From: an uncultured Eubacteriales bacterium
Lineage (GTDB): Bacteria > Bacillota > Clostridia > Oscillospirales > Acutalibacteraceae
Direction of reading: 5' to 3'
NCBI GenBank assembly: GCA_900313475.1
Contig: OMRJ01000075.1
Coordinates: 1 to 10,838, forward strand
DNA: 10,838 bases
Part shown: one piece after another, positions 1 to 7,468 of the stretch
Layout of the letters: each line of letters begins with the position of its first letter
Position numbering within the stretch: the first letter of the stretch is position 1
Translations under genes and position numbers: made by a program
The notes under the pieces: model-generated
Database searches by the model: none
Seen by the model: only the letters and a program-made list of their open reading frames with translations
What the model was told of the DNA's origin: nothing

Positions 1-2
1 AC

Positions 3-551
3 GGTTTTTCGTTCGGTCTTCAGATGATGACGGGGCTTTACGGCTCCGACGGAGAAAAGGATATCGAAACGGCACGGCGGTTTATCGCGCTTCGTCCCGA
101 CACCGTGCGCATATATCCGACCGTTGTCCTCAAAAACACGCGGCTTGAGGAGCTTTATGAAGAAAAAAAATATACGCCGCCGTCGCTCGACGAAGCTGCG
201 GAGATTTGCGCACGTCTGCTTGAAATGTTCCGAGACGCGGGCATACGGGTTATTCGGCTCGGTCTTCACTCGGGCGGAAATGTCGGGGAAAGTTATATCG
301 CGGGAGTTTATCATCCCGCATTCGGTGAGATATGCGAGAGCATTGTTTTCAGAAATAAGACGGAAGCGATACTGTCCGGCAGGTTAAAAGGTTTTTATAA
401 AATCGAAGTAAACCCGCGCGATATCTCAAAAATGACGGGACAGAAAAAAAGCAATATAAAATATTTCGGAGAAAAAGGATATTTTCTTACAGTCAGTGGA
501 AACGGCGATGTGCCTCAGGGTGAAATAAGAGCCGTTCCCGAAAGGAATTGA
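3..551 (+). CDS. Elp3-like radical SAM protein, C-terminal part (5' end outside window)
   Basis: The reading frame is open from base 3, so this is a 5'-truncated gene with 182 residues visible; the ATG at 24 is internal. The fragment starts with a GLQMM-type stretch (residues 5-9 of the fragment) followed by GLYG, matching the late part of the radical SAM barrel in Elp3-like proteins (usual form G-L-Q-M-M-x-G-L-P-G). It continues with a VRIYPTVVLKNTRLEELY segment and a VIRLGLHS segment typical of the Radical_SAM_C region. The cysteine cluster that binds the 4Fe-4S centre would lie upstream of the window. In Clostridia a protein of this family is commonly encoded just before smc, as here. The gap to smc is 7 bases, and the SD for smc (AAAGGA, 541-546) lies inside this gene's last codons, which suggests co-translation. 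The molecular substrate is unknown to me; tRNA modification is a guess from the Elp3 relationship only. Confidence 0.85.
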   Translation, partial: GFSFGLQMMTGLYGSDGEKDIETARRFIALRPDTVRIYPTVVLKNTRLEELYEEKKYTPPSLDEAAEICARLLEMFRDAGIRVIRLGLHSGGNVGESYIAGVYHPAFGEICESIVFRNKTEAILSGRLKGFYKIEVNPRDISKMTGQKKSNIKYFGEKGYFLTVSGNGDVPQGEIRAVPERN

Positions 552-558
552 AACTTAA

Positions 559-3500
559 ATGTATTTAAAAGCATTGGAAATGCAGGGCTTTAAGTCGTTT
601 CCCGACAAAACCGTGCTCACGTTCGGAAAGGGCGTCACGGCGGTGGTTGGGCCGAACGGCTCCGGCAAAAGCAATATTTCCGACGCGGTGCGCTGGGTGC
701 TCGGCGAGCAGTCCACCAAGAGCCTTCGCGGCTCTAAAATGGAGGATGTTATTTTTTCGGGTACCGGCGAACGCCGTCCGCAGGGCTTTGCGGAGGTCAC
801 TCTGCGCCTTGACAATACCGACGGCGCGCTCAATTCACCCGAACCGGAGGTTGCCGTCACACGCCGCTATTACCGTTCGGGCGACAGTGCCTACATTATA
901 AACGGAAAAACGGTGCGTCTTAAGGACGTAAACGAGCTTTTTATGGACACGGGGCTCGGACGCGACGGCTATTCAATGGTCGGTCAGGGAAAAATAGAGG
1001 AAATGGTGTCGGCAAAGAGCGATAACAGGCGCGATATGTTTGAGGAGGCGGCAGGCATTTCGCACTACCGCTACCGTCGCGCGGAGGCAATAAAGCGCCT
1101 TGAACAGACAGAGGAAAATCTTGTCCGTTTGCGCGATATCGTTACGGAGCTTGAGGGCAGAATAGGTCCTCTCGAAAGACAGTCGAAAAAGGCACAGCAA
1201 TTTCTTGTATACGCCGCGGAGCGGAAGGAGCTTGAAATAGGGCTTTGGCTTGAATTGCTGAAGCGCGGTGCGGAGCAGATAAGGGAACTGCGCGGAAAGC
1301 TCGGCGTTGCACAGAGCCAGTATGACATTGCTGGACAGACTGTTCAAAAGCTGTCCGCAGAAATAGAGAACGCAGCCGAAACCACGCGGAAAATAAATGT
1401 TCGCGCGGAGGAGCTTCGCGCCGAAAATTCGCGCTTTGAGGAACAGGCGTCCGCGCTTGAAGCGCAGGCTGCCGTGTTTGACAACAGCATCGTTCACAAT
1501 AATGAAACTGCCGACAGGATAAAGCGTGATTTTGAGCTGCAGACCGGCGCGGAGGCGGATATAGACGCAGAGGAAAAGGCGGCAAACGACCGCATAAAGG
1601 AGCTTTCCTCCGTCACCGATGAAGCCGAAAAGAAGCTTCGCGAGCTGACGGGTGTTCTCACGGGACTTGAAAGCCGCAACGAGGAGTATTCGGACGAATA
1701 TAACGCGCTCAATGCCGTTATTTCGGCGCTCTCGCTCAAGATTTCGCAGCTTGATATTATGATAAGTTCGTCAGAGGCGACCGCGAAAGAACTTTCCGAA
1801 CGTGCGGAAACCGTTGGGAATTTGATAAAAGAAAAAGAGAACGAGTGTGCGGAGCTGAAAAAAGAAAAGGAAGATGCCGAAAAGGCATACAGCCTTGCAT
1901 CGGAGACGCTCGGCGAAAAGAACAATATGTCGGCGGGACTGGCTCTGCGCCTGAAAAAAGCGGAAACGCGGTCGGAGGACAGAAAAGAGGAGTATGAAAA
2001 CGAAAAGCTGCGGTTGATGCAGATAAATTCACGTCTCAAATTTTTGCAGGACACCGAAAAGAGCATGGACGGCTATCAGGGCAGCGTCAAATCCGTTCTG
2101 CGCGAAAAGGAGCGCGGCACACTGCGCGGCATCCACGGTACGGTGTTCAGCCTTATAAGCGTTGAAGAAAAATACCGAACGGCGATCGAAACCGCGCTCG
2201 GAAATGCGATTCAGGATATTGTTACCGACAATGAAAACGACGCAAAGCGCGCGATAAATCACCTTAAAGAGACAGGCGGCGGACGCGCCACGTTTATGCC
2301 GATTTCGGCTGTACGCGGCAGAGTGCTCGACGAAAAAGGTCTTGACAATTGCTTCGGGTTTGTTGCGCTTGCGCATGAGCTTGTGCGGTGCGACAGTATC
2401 TACTGCGAAATAATAAAATCGCTTCTCGGCAGAATAGCCGTCAGCGAAGATATCGACTGCGCAATCACGCTGGCAAAAAAGTATTCGTATAAATTTAAAA
2501 TCGTAACTCTCGACGGTCAGGTCATAAACGCCGGAGGCGCGATGACAGGCGGCTCAAAAATAAACAGTGCGGGCTTTCTCGCTCGAAAAACCGAGGCGGA
2601 AAGGCTTGCGCGCGAAGCCGAAAAGACGGAAAAACGCATTAAGGAGCTTGCCGATGCACTGAAAGAAGCCAACGAAGCTCTTGCAAAGGAGCGTGCCGAT
2701 TTTGAAGGTTTTCGGGGAGACATAATGCGCGCAAACGAAGCTCATGTTTCGGCGTGTTCGCGTCTGTCGCTTGCGGCGGGACGCTTGTCCGATGCCGAAA
2801 ACTCCGTTGCCGCGCTGAAAAAAGAGCTTGAATCGGCAGGCGGGAAAATATCGTATTCGGAGGAAAACATCCGTCTCGCGCAAACAGAGCGCGAAGCACT
2901 GATTTCCGAGAAGGAAGAAAATGAGAAAAAAACACAGGCGCTTACAGGCGGAAAAGACGACCTTACCGCACGGCGCGAAGCGGTAAACTCGCAGATGAGC
3001 GAAGTGAATCTCGGCATGGTGTCGGCAATGAAGGAGATTCAGGCGGAGAAAGAAAAGCTTGATTCACTCGCACTCCGCCGCATGTCCCTCGGCACACGCA
3101 AGGATGAGCTTAATGCCGAGCTTGAGGAGCTGCGGAAAAAGAACGCCGAATTGACCGAGAGCGCCGACGGAACGCGTGCTTCCGCCGCATTGCTTCGCGA
3201 CGGCATAAACAAAAACACCGATGAAATAAAACGTCTTTTCGGACAGCGCGACGAGTGCGAAAAGGCATCGGCAGAAGCGCGCAGCCTCGAAAAAGAAAAA
3301 ACGGAAGAACGCGAAAAACTGAACGGTGAGCTTATCCGTCTCGGCGAAAGACGGCGTTTCCTCGAAAAAGAACAGGAGAACACCGAAAAACGTTTGTTTG
3401 ACGAATATGCGCTGACAAGGCGTGAGGCGGCGGAGGCGGCAAAGGAGATCGAAAGTGTCCCGAAAGCGCAAAAGCGTCTCAGCGAGCTTAAAAGTCTCAT

Positions 3501-4131
3501 AAAGTCATTGGGCAGCGTAAATGTTGCGGCTATCGAGGAATACAAAGAAGTGTCTTCGCGCTATGAGTTTTTGTCGGGACAGGTCAACGATGTCGAAATC
3601 TCCCGAAAGGAACTGCTCAAAATGATTGACGACCTTACGGGACAGATGGCGGAGCGATTCCGTGAGCGGTTCGACGAGATAAACGGATTTTTCAAAGAGA
3701 CTTATGTTTCGCTGTTCGGCGGCGGCACCGCGGAGCTGGTGCTTGAAGACGAAAACGATATTCTCAACTGCGGAATAGACATAAAGGCGCAGCCTCCGGG
3801 TAAGAATGTTAAAAACCTGTCGCTGCTGTCGGGCGGCGAAAAGGGACTTACGGCGATTGCGCTGCTGTTTGCGATTCTCAAAGTGCGTCCCGCGCCGTTC
3901 TGCATTTTCGACGAGGTTGAGGCGGCGCTCGACGACGTCAACGTGCTTCGATATGCTCAGTATGTCAAAATGATGACCGGTGACACGCAATTCATTCTGA
4001 TTACTCACAGACGCGGCACAATGGAGGAAGCCGATATGCTCTACGGCGTTACGATGCAGGAGCGCGGTGTGTCAAAGCTTTTGGAGCTTAAGACTGCAGA
4101 AATGGTGCGAGAGCTTAAGCTTGACGATTAA
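559..4131 (+). CDS. smc: Chromosome partition protein SMC
   Basis: Full-length bacterial SMC (1190 aa, the normal size), the ATPase of the ScpA/ScpB condensin that compacts and separates chromosomes. The N-terminal head has Walker A GPNGSGKSN at residues 31-39 and a Q-loop GQG at 142-144. Long E/K/A-rich coiled-coil arms occupy roughly 170-505 and 680-1015. The hinge between them (about 515-670) carries the glycine groups TGGGR (572-576) and GGAMTGG (659-665). The C-terminal head has the ABC signature LSGGE (1090-1094), Walker B CIFDE (1115-1119) and D-loop AALDD (1122-1126). All catalytic elements are present, so the protein should be active. Small departures from the usual form are EKG after LSGG (often ERA) and Phe at 1117 before the Walker B acidic pair. 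The start is ATG with AAAGGA 12 bases upstream. A non-coding gap of 54 bases separates it from ftsY. Confidence 0.98.
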   Translation: MYLKALEMQGFKSFPDKTVLTFGKGVTAVVGPNGSGKSNISDAVRWVLGEQSTKSLRGSKMEDVIFSGTGERRPQGFAEVTLRLDNTDGALNSPEPEVAVTRRYYRSGDSAYIINGKTVRLKDVNELFMDTGLGRDGYSMVGQGKIEEMVSAKSDNRRDMFEEAAGISHYRYRRAEAIKRLEQTEENLVRLRDIVTELEGRIGPLERQSKKAQQFLVYAAERKELEIGLWLELLKRGAEQIRELRGKLGVAQSQYDIAGQTVQKLSAEIENAAETTRKINVRAEELRAENSRFEEQASALEAQAAVFDNSIVHNNETADRIKRDFELQTGAEADIDAEEKAANDRIKELSSVTDEAEKKLRELTGVLTGLESRNEEYSDEYNALNAVISALSLKISQLDIMISSSEATAKELSERAETVGNLIKEKENECAELKKEKEDAEKAYSLASETLGEKNNMSAGLALRLKKAETRSEDRKEEYENEKLRLMQINSRLKFLQDTEKSMDGYQGSVKSVLREKERGTLRGIHGTVFSLISVEEKYRTAIETALGNAIQDIVTDNENDAKRAINHLKETGGGRATFMPISAVRGRVLDEKGLDNCFGFVALAHELVRCDSIYCEIIKSLLGRIAVSEDIDCAITLAKKYSYKFKIVTLDGQVINAGGAMTGGSKINSAGFLARKTEAERLAREAEKTEKRIKELADALKEANEALAKERADFEGFRGDIMRANEAHVSACSRLSLAAGRLSDAENSVAALKKELESAGGKISYSEENIRLAQTEREALISEKEENEKKTQALTGGKDDLTARREAVNSQMSEVNLGMVSAMKEIQAEKEKLDSLALRRMSLGTRKDELNAELEELRKKNAELTESADGTRASAALLRDGINKNTDEIKRLFGQRDECEKASAEARSLEKEKTEEREKLNGELIRLGERRRFLEKEQENTEKRLFDEYALTRREAAEAAKEIESVPKAQKRLSELKSLIKSLGSVNVAAIEEYKEVSSRYEFLSGQVNDVEISRKELLKMIDDLTGQMAERFRERFDEINGFFKETYVSLFGGGTAELVLEDENDILNCGIDIKAQPPGKNVKNLSLLSGGEKGLTAIALLFAILKVRPAPFCIFDEVEAALDDVNVLRYAQYVKMMTGDTQFILITHRRGTMEEADMLYGVTMQERGVSKLLELKTAEMVRELKLDD

Positions 4132-4173
4132 GCATAAAGCTGTGCGGCAAGCATCAGACAATAAAAATATGAA

Positions 4174-4180
4174 AAGGGTG
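4174..4180 (+). promoter_or_regulatory. SD sequence fixing the TTG start of ftsY
   Basis: AAGGGTG lies 5 bases before TTG at 4186. No in-frame ATG gives a better N-terminus, and translation from this TTG yields MGIFSKI, the usual opening of Gram-positive FtsY proteins. The ATG at 4169 is in another frame and stops after 12 codons. Confidence 0.7.
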
Positions 4181-4185
4181 ATATC

Positions 4186-5823
4186 TTGGGCATTTTCAGC
4201 AAAATAAATTTCGGACTTTCAAAGACAAGAAATAAAATGGCGGGCGCTATCGACGATATGCTCGATTCGTTCGATTCTTTTGAAGACGACCTCTATACGG
4301 AGCTTGAAGAAATTCTTGTTATGTCCGATGTTGGCGTTCAGACCGCCGTTGAAGTGGTTGAAGAACTCAAAAAACGCGTGGCGTCGGAGAAAATAAAGAA
4401 GACAGGCGAAGTAAAAAAAGAACTTCAAAGCATCATTGCCGACATGCTCTACGGCGGCGAGGACATGGGACTTATAACTCTCCCGTCCGTGATCCTCGTC
4501 TTGGGCGTCAACGGCGCGGGCAAGACCACAAGCATCGGCAAAATGGCTGCCATGTATAAGGCGCAGGGCAAAAAAGTGATTCTCGGCGCAGCCGACACCT
4601 TCAGAGCGGCGGCTATTGACCAGCTTGACGTGTGGGCACAGCGCGCAGGCGTTGATATAATTAAACACAAAGAGGGCGCAGATCCTGCCGCGGTGGTGTA
4701 TGATACCATTCAGGCAGGCGTTGCGCGCGACTGCGACATAATAATCTGCGATACGGCGGGGCGCCTTCATAACAAGAAAAACCTTATGGACGAGCTTAAC
4801 AAGATTTACCGCGTAGTTGACAAAGAGCTGCCCTATGCCGACCGTGAAATTCTGCTCGTACTCGATGCAACCACCGGTCAGAACGGCGTCAACCAGGCGC
4901 GTGAATTTATGCAGGCGGCGGAGCTTACGGGAATAATTCTTACAAAGCTTGACGGTACGGCGCGGGGCGGCGTTGTTCTTACCATTAAAAACGAGCTGAA
5001 GCTGCCTGTTAAGTTTATAGGCGTGGGCGAAGGGATCGACGATCTTCAGCCGTTTGACCCCGCGGCGTTTGCGGCAAGTCTCTTTGAAAACGTTCAGGAA
5101 AGAAGTGAAAAAGATGAAAATTCTCTTGCGGATCTGGTCAATAGTGACGACTATAAGAAATTCACCCCGACTGAAAGCGATGATAGCGGCATGGAGGCTG
5201 TCAAGGCTCTCTTTGAGCAGTCTTTCGGAACTGATGACAAAGAAACTGAAAACGTTTTTGAGCTCAAACCTGTTGAGGGACAGACGGACGCAGCTCATGC
5301 CGAAGAAGCAGCGACGCAAGCTGAAAAAAGCGAACCGCAGCCGCATGAAGGCGAAAAAACGGCTGAAAAAGCTGAAAACAGAGAGAATAACCCCGAAAAC
5401 AAGGGCGAAAATAACGAAGCTCAAACGCAAGGCACGCTCGGCGAAGAACAGGGCGTCGGCGTTGCGCCGAGCGGCGTAACGGAGACGGAGTCCGCGGAAG
5501 AAGCCGAAGAAAAGCCCGAAGAAATTCACTCAGGCGAAACGGAAGCTGTCACAGAAAACAAAGAAATTCACGAATCGGCCGAAGTGTCCGACGGCGAAAA
5601 CGGCGAAACTCCGTTTATCCGTCCGTATGTAAATATAACGACCTCCGACGCTCCCGAAAAGGAAAATGTCGCGGCTGCCGAAGCAAAGACGGCTGAACAG
5701 CCGCAGACGGAGGAAGAAAAGGCAGAAAACAGAAAAGAGAACGAAAAGCCGCAGACCCCGGCAGAGGAACCCGAAAAGAAAAAGAGGAGGGGATTGTTTG
5801 GATTATTTGGTCGCCACTCATAA
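4186..5823 (+). CDS. ftsY: Signal recognition particle receptor FtsY with a long acidic C-terminal extension
   Basis: SRP-receptor GTPase that docks ribosome-SRP complexes at the membrane. The start is TTG with a nearby SD. The N domain (about 1-95) and G domain (about 96-304) are complete: G1 GVNGAGKTT (107-115), G2 DTFRAAA (137-143), G3 DTAGR (189-193), G4 TKLD (253-256) and closing GVGEGIDDLQPFD (279-291). Gram-positive FtsY normally ends near residue 300-330; this one has 545 residues. The extra 305-530 region is rich in E, A, K, N and T, surely disordered, with two less acidic islands (336-348 and 476-487). It ends in a basic and hydrophobic tail (531-545: KKKRR, then GLFGLFG). E. coli FtsY instead carries its acidic A domain and a basic/aromatic membrane segment at the N-terminus, so this looks like the same layout reversed. 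The last 26 bases overlap rdgB. The function of the NG domain is certain; the role of the tail is inference. Confidence 0.97.
   Translation: MGIFSKINFGLSKTRNKMAGAIDDMLDSFDSFEDDLYTELEEILVMSDVGVQTAVEVVEELKKRVASEKIKKTGEVKKELQSIIADMLYGGEDMGLITLPSVILVLGVNGAGKTTSIGKMAAMYKAQGKKVILGAADTFRAAAIDQLDVWAQRAGVDIIKHKEGADPAAVVYDTIQAGVARDCDIIICDTAGRLHNKKNLMDELNKIYRVVDKELPYADREILLVLDATTGQNGVNQAREFMQAAELTGIILTKLDGTARGGVVLTIKNELKLPVKFIGVGEGIDDLQPFDPAAFAASLFENVQERSEKDENSLADLVNSDDYKKFTPTESDDSGMEAVKALFEQSFGTDDKETENVFELKPVEGQTDAAHAEEAATQAEKSEPQPHEGEKTAEKAENRENNPENKGENNEAQTQGTLGEEQGVGVAPSGVTETESAEEAEEKPEEIHSGETEAVTENKEIHESAEVSDGENGETPFIRPYVNITTSDAPEKENVAAAEAKTAEQPQTEEEKAENRKENEKPQTPAEEPEKKKRRGLFGLFGRHS
5785..5790 (+). 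promoter_or_regulatory. SD sequence of rdgB inside the ftsY coding region
   Basis: A perfect AGGAGG sits 7 bases before TTG at 5798. In the ftsY frame the same six bases are the two Arg codons of residues 534-535. This site decides the rdgB start: the open frame extends upstream to at least 5666, but the upstream part encodes only an R/K-rich shadow of the ftsY tail. Confidence 0.85.
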
Positions 5824-6385
5824 TAAAGGTAAGCGTGATGAGCTTGTGAGAATACTCTCGCCGCTCGGTATCCGCGTGTTTCTGCCGGATGAAAAGGGGA
5901 TAACCCTTTCTGAGCCTGTCGAGGATGCGGATTCGTTTGAAGGCAACGCTCTCATTAAGGCAAGAGCAGGATGCCGCGAGTCGGGTATGCCGTGCATTGC
6001 CGACGATTCGGGACTGTGTGTGGATGCGCTCGACGGACGTCCCGGTGTATTCACTGCGCGCTATCACGGTGAGAAAACGCCGTATCGCGAAAAAATGGAG
6101 TTTCTGCTTGATGAAATGAAGAATGTGCCTGCCGAAAAGCGTACCGCCCGTTTTGTGTGCGCTGCCGCTTGTGTGTTTCCCGACGGAACCGAAACGGCTG
6201 TCCGCGGAACCTGCGAGGGCAGAATCGGATATGCGATCGTCGGTGAAAAGGGCTTCGGATTCGATCCCGTTTTTGAGGTCGGAGGCAGAAGCTTCGCCGA
6301 GCTTTCCGACAGTGAAAAGGACGCGATAAGCCACCGCGGAAACGCCCTCGGGAAGCTGTCCGCCGAATTGGCAAAATTAAAGTAA
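5798..6385 (+). CDS. rdgB: XTP/dITP pyrophosphatase (non-canonical purine NTP hydrolase, RdgB/HAM1 family)
   Basis: Cleaves ITP, dITP and XTP to monophosphate plus pyrophosphate, keeping deaminated purines out of DNA and RNA. With the TTG start at 5798 the protein is 195 aa, the usual size, and begins MDYLVATHNKGK, the family's N-terminal nucleotide-binding motif (T7, H8, N9, K10). Further motifs are DDSGL (69-73, with the catalytic/metal Asp), RPGVFTARYHG just after it, GFGFDP (152-157), and SHRGNAL (178-184, purine recognition). All key residues are present. The first eight codons are also read in another frame as the end of ftsY, so translation is probably coupled. A 67-base gap follows before yhbY. 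A TTG at 5807 is a weaker alternative start, since it would remove the first three residues and sits 16 bases from the SD. Confidence 0.96.
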   Translation: MDYLVATHNKGKRDELVRILSPLGIRVFLPDEKGITLSEPVEDADSFEGNALIKARAGCRESGMPCIADDSGLCVDALDGRPGVFTARYHGEKTPYREKMEFLLDEMKNVPAEKRTARFVCAAACVFPDGTETAVRGTCEGRIGYAIVGEKGFGFDPVFEVGGRSFAELSDSEKDAISHRGNALGKLSAELAKLK

Positions 6386-6407
6386 GCAAACCGAAAAAAC
6401 ATTTTAT

Positions 6408-6413
6408 TATAAT
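6408..6413 (+). promoter_or_regulatory. Possible -10 element before yhbY
   Basis: A perfect TATAAT lies in the AT-rich part of the rdgB-yhbY gap, 40 bases before the yhbY ATG. No good -35 hexamer is found at 16-18 bases upstream (the bases there read AGCAAA), so this is only a candidate. If real, it would let yhbY, nadD, yqeK and rsfS be transcribed separately from smc-ftsY-rdgB. Confidence 0.3.
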
Positions 6414-6423
6414 GAAAAGGGAC

Positions 6424-6440
6424 GAACCGGCTTAAGGTTC
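6424..6440 (+). other. Small leader hairpin before the yhbY SD
   Basis: GAACC (6424-6428) and GGTTC (6436-6440) form a perfect 5-bp stem around a 7-base loop GGCTTAA. It lies directly before the SD (AAAGG, 6442-6446). There is no following T-run, so it is not a convincing terminator. It could be a 5' leader structure or chance. Confidence 0.3.
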
Positions 6441-6452
6441 AAAAGGTTTTAT

Positions 6453-6869
6453 ATGACAAGTAAAGAAAGAGCCGCGCTTCGCGGACAGGCAAATTCGCTC
6501 AATGTGCTGTTTCAGGTAGGCAAGGGCGGCATAAGCGAAAATCTTATTGAAGAAACAAACGATGCGCTCAAGGCGCGTGAGCTGATAAAGCTGCGCGTAC
6601 TTACCGAAACATCGCCTGTTTCGGCGCGTGAAGCCGCTGAAGAAATAGCTTCGAAAACGGCGAGTGAGGTGGTTCAGGTTATCGGCGGCGTTATGGTGCT
6701 GTATAAGTATAATCCCGAACTTCACAAAAAGGCTGCCGTGAAAAAAGCTCCGGCAAAAAAATCAGTCGAGAAAAAAAAGATCTACAGAGCAAAAAAATCC
6801 CCGTTTGAGGATAAAAAGGGCAGAGACAAACGTATTACCGGGCGCTCTGCCGCAAAGGATAAACGATGA
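6453..6869 (+). CDS. yhbY: YhbY-type CRM-domain RNA-binding protein with basic tail
   Basis: Ribosome-assembly factor of the CRS1/YhbY (CRM) family, which associates with pre-50S particles. Residues 1-89 are the single CRM domain: an ALRGQAN opening, the RNA-binding loop VGKGG at 22-26, an ELIKLRVL strand, and the closing VIGGVMVLYKYNP (usually ending LYR). Ordinary bacterial YhbY proteins are about 95-100 aa. This one has 138, because residues 90-138 form a tail with 21 Lys/Arg in 49 residues and no predicted fold, likely adding non-specific rRNA affinity. The start is ATG with AAAGG six bases upstream. The stop codon overlaps the nadD start (ATGA). Its place next to nadD, yqeK and rsfS is the common Firmicute arrangement. 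Assignment of the domain is secure; the tail's role is inference. Confidence 0.93.
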   Translation: MTSKERAALRGQANSLNVLFQVGKGGISENLIEETNDALKARELIKLRVLTETSPVSAREAAEEIASKTASEVVQVIGGVMVLYKYNPELHKKAAVKKAPAKKSVEKKKIYRAKKSPFEDKKGRDKRITGRSAAKDKR

Positions 6870-7468
6870 AGCGTACAGGCATTTTCGGCGGCAGCTTCGA
6901 TCCCGTCCATTCGGGACACGTGAGATATGCGAATTTTATATGCGATAAGCTTGATCTCGACGAGCTTATTATAATCCCGGCAAAGCTGTCACCGTTTAAA
7001 AAGACAAACAGCGTGTCCGACAACGACAGGCTTAATATGTGCCGTCTTGTTTTTACCGACAAGAGGATGACCGTTTCCGACACGGAGATAAGGCGCGGCG
7101 GCGTAAGCTATACGGTTGACACCGTTAGAGAGCTGAAACGGCAGCGCCCGACGGACGGGCTGTATTTGTTCGTGGGCGGCGATCAGCTTATGAGCTTTGA
7201 CCGTTGGCGCTGCTTCGACGAAATTCTCGCAAGCACCGTTCTTGTTGCTGTGAAGCGTGACGACAGTGTGTCGCGCGAGGAGCTTGAAAGCTTCGCGGAC
7301 AGCAGGCTGCGCCGTTACGGAAAAGTGGAAATAATCGATTTTATCCCGTTTGACGTCAGTTCTACTGAGATAAGGGAGCGGCTTGAGAAGGGACTTTCTA
7401 TCAGCGGACTTGTGCCCGAGGAAGCCGAAAAGTATATTCTTCGGGGTGGGTTGTACCGTGATATTTGA
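6866..7468 (+). CDS. nadD: Nicotinate-nucleotide adenylyltransferase
   Basis: Transfers AMP from ATP to nicotinate mononucleotide to give deamido-NAD, an essential step of NAD synthesis in the cytoplasm. The 200-residue protein has the expected length. It opens with GIFGGSFDPVHSGH (5-18), the nucleotidyltransferase motif with the GxH-like H15 and H18 pair. VGGDQL at 103-108 with W114 shortly after matches the NMN/NaMN-binding stretch, and SSTEIR at 165-170 is the C-terminal ISSTxIR ATP-binding motif (here VSSTEIR). The start is ATG, SD AAAGGA (6854-6859) six bases upstream, overlapping the yhbY stop by four bases, which points to coupled translation. Its own end overlaps the GTG start of yqeK by 11 bases. 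Confidence 0.97.
   Translation: MKRTGIFGGSFDPVHSGHVRYANFICDKLDLDELIIIPAKLSPFKKTNSVSDNDRLNMCRLVFTDKRMTVSDTEIRRGGVSYTVDTVRELKRQRPTDGLYLFVGGDQLMSFDRWRCFDEILASTVLVAVKRDDSVSREELESFADSRLRRYGKVEIIDFIPFDVSSTEIRERLEKGLSISGLVPEEAEKYILRGGLYRDI

Noticed and set aside
4169..4207. Short ATG frame just before ftsY
   Set aside because: Only 12 codons, out of frame with ftsY, and its second to fourth codons are the ftsY SD itself; no own SD.
5054..5479. 141-codon Lys/Arg-rich frame inside ftsY on the + strand
   Set aside because: Shifted reading of the repetitive GAA/AAA-rich acidic tail; such frames stay open by composition alone.
4219..5529. 436-codon open frame on the minus strand opposite ftsY
   Set aside because: It lies wholly inside ftsY, has no recognisable domain, and its F/R/H/A-rich composition is what the reverse complement of a Glu/Lys-rich gene gives. 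No SD or promoter was evident.
5666..5797. Upstream extension of rdgB giving an R/K-rich N-terminus
   Set aside because: HAM1 proteins begin directly at the ATHNKGK motif; the extension is ftsY sequence out of frame, and AGGAGG marks TTG 5798.
7383..7457. Upstream extension of yqeK from ATG 7383
   Set aside because: It would overlap nadD by 86 bases and add residues unlike the family; GTG 7458 has a fitting upstream G-rich SD.
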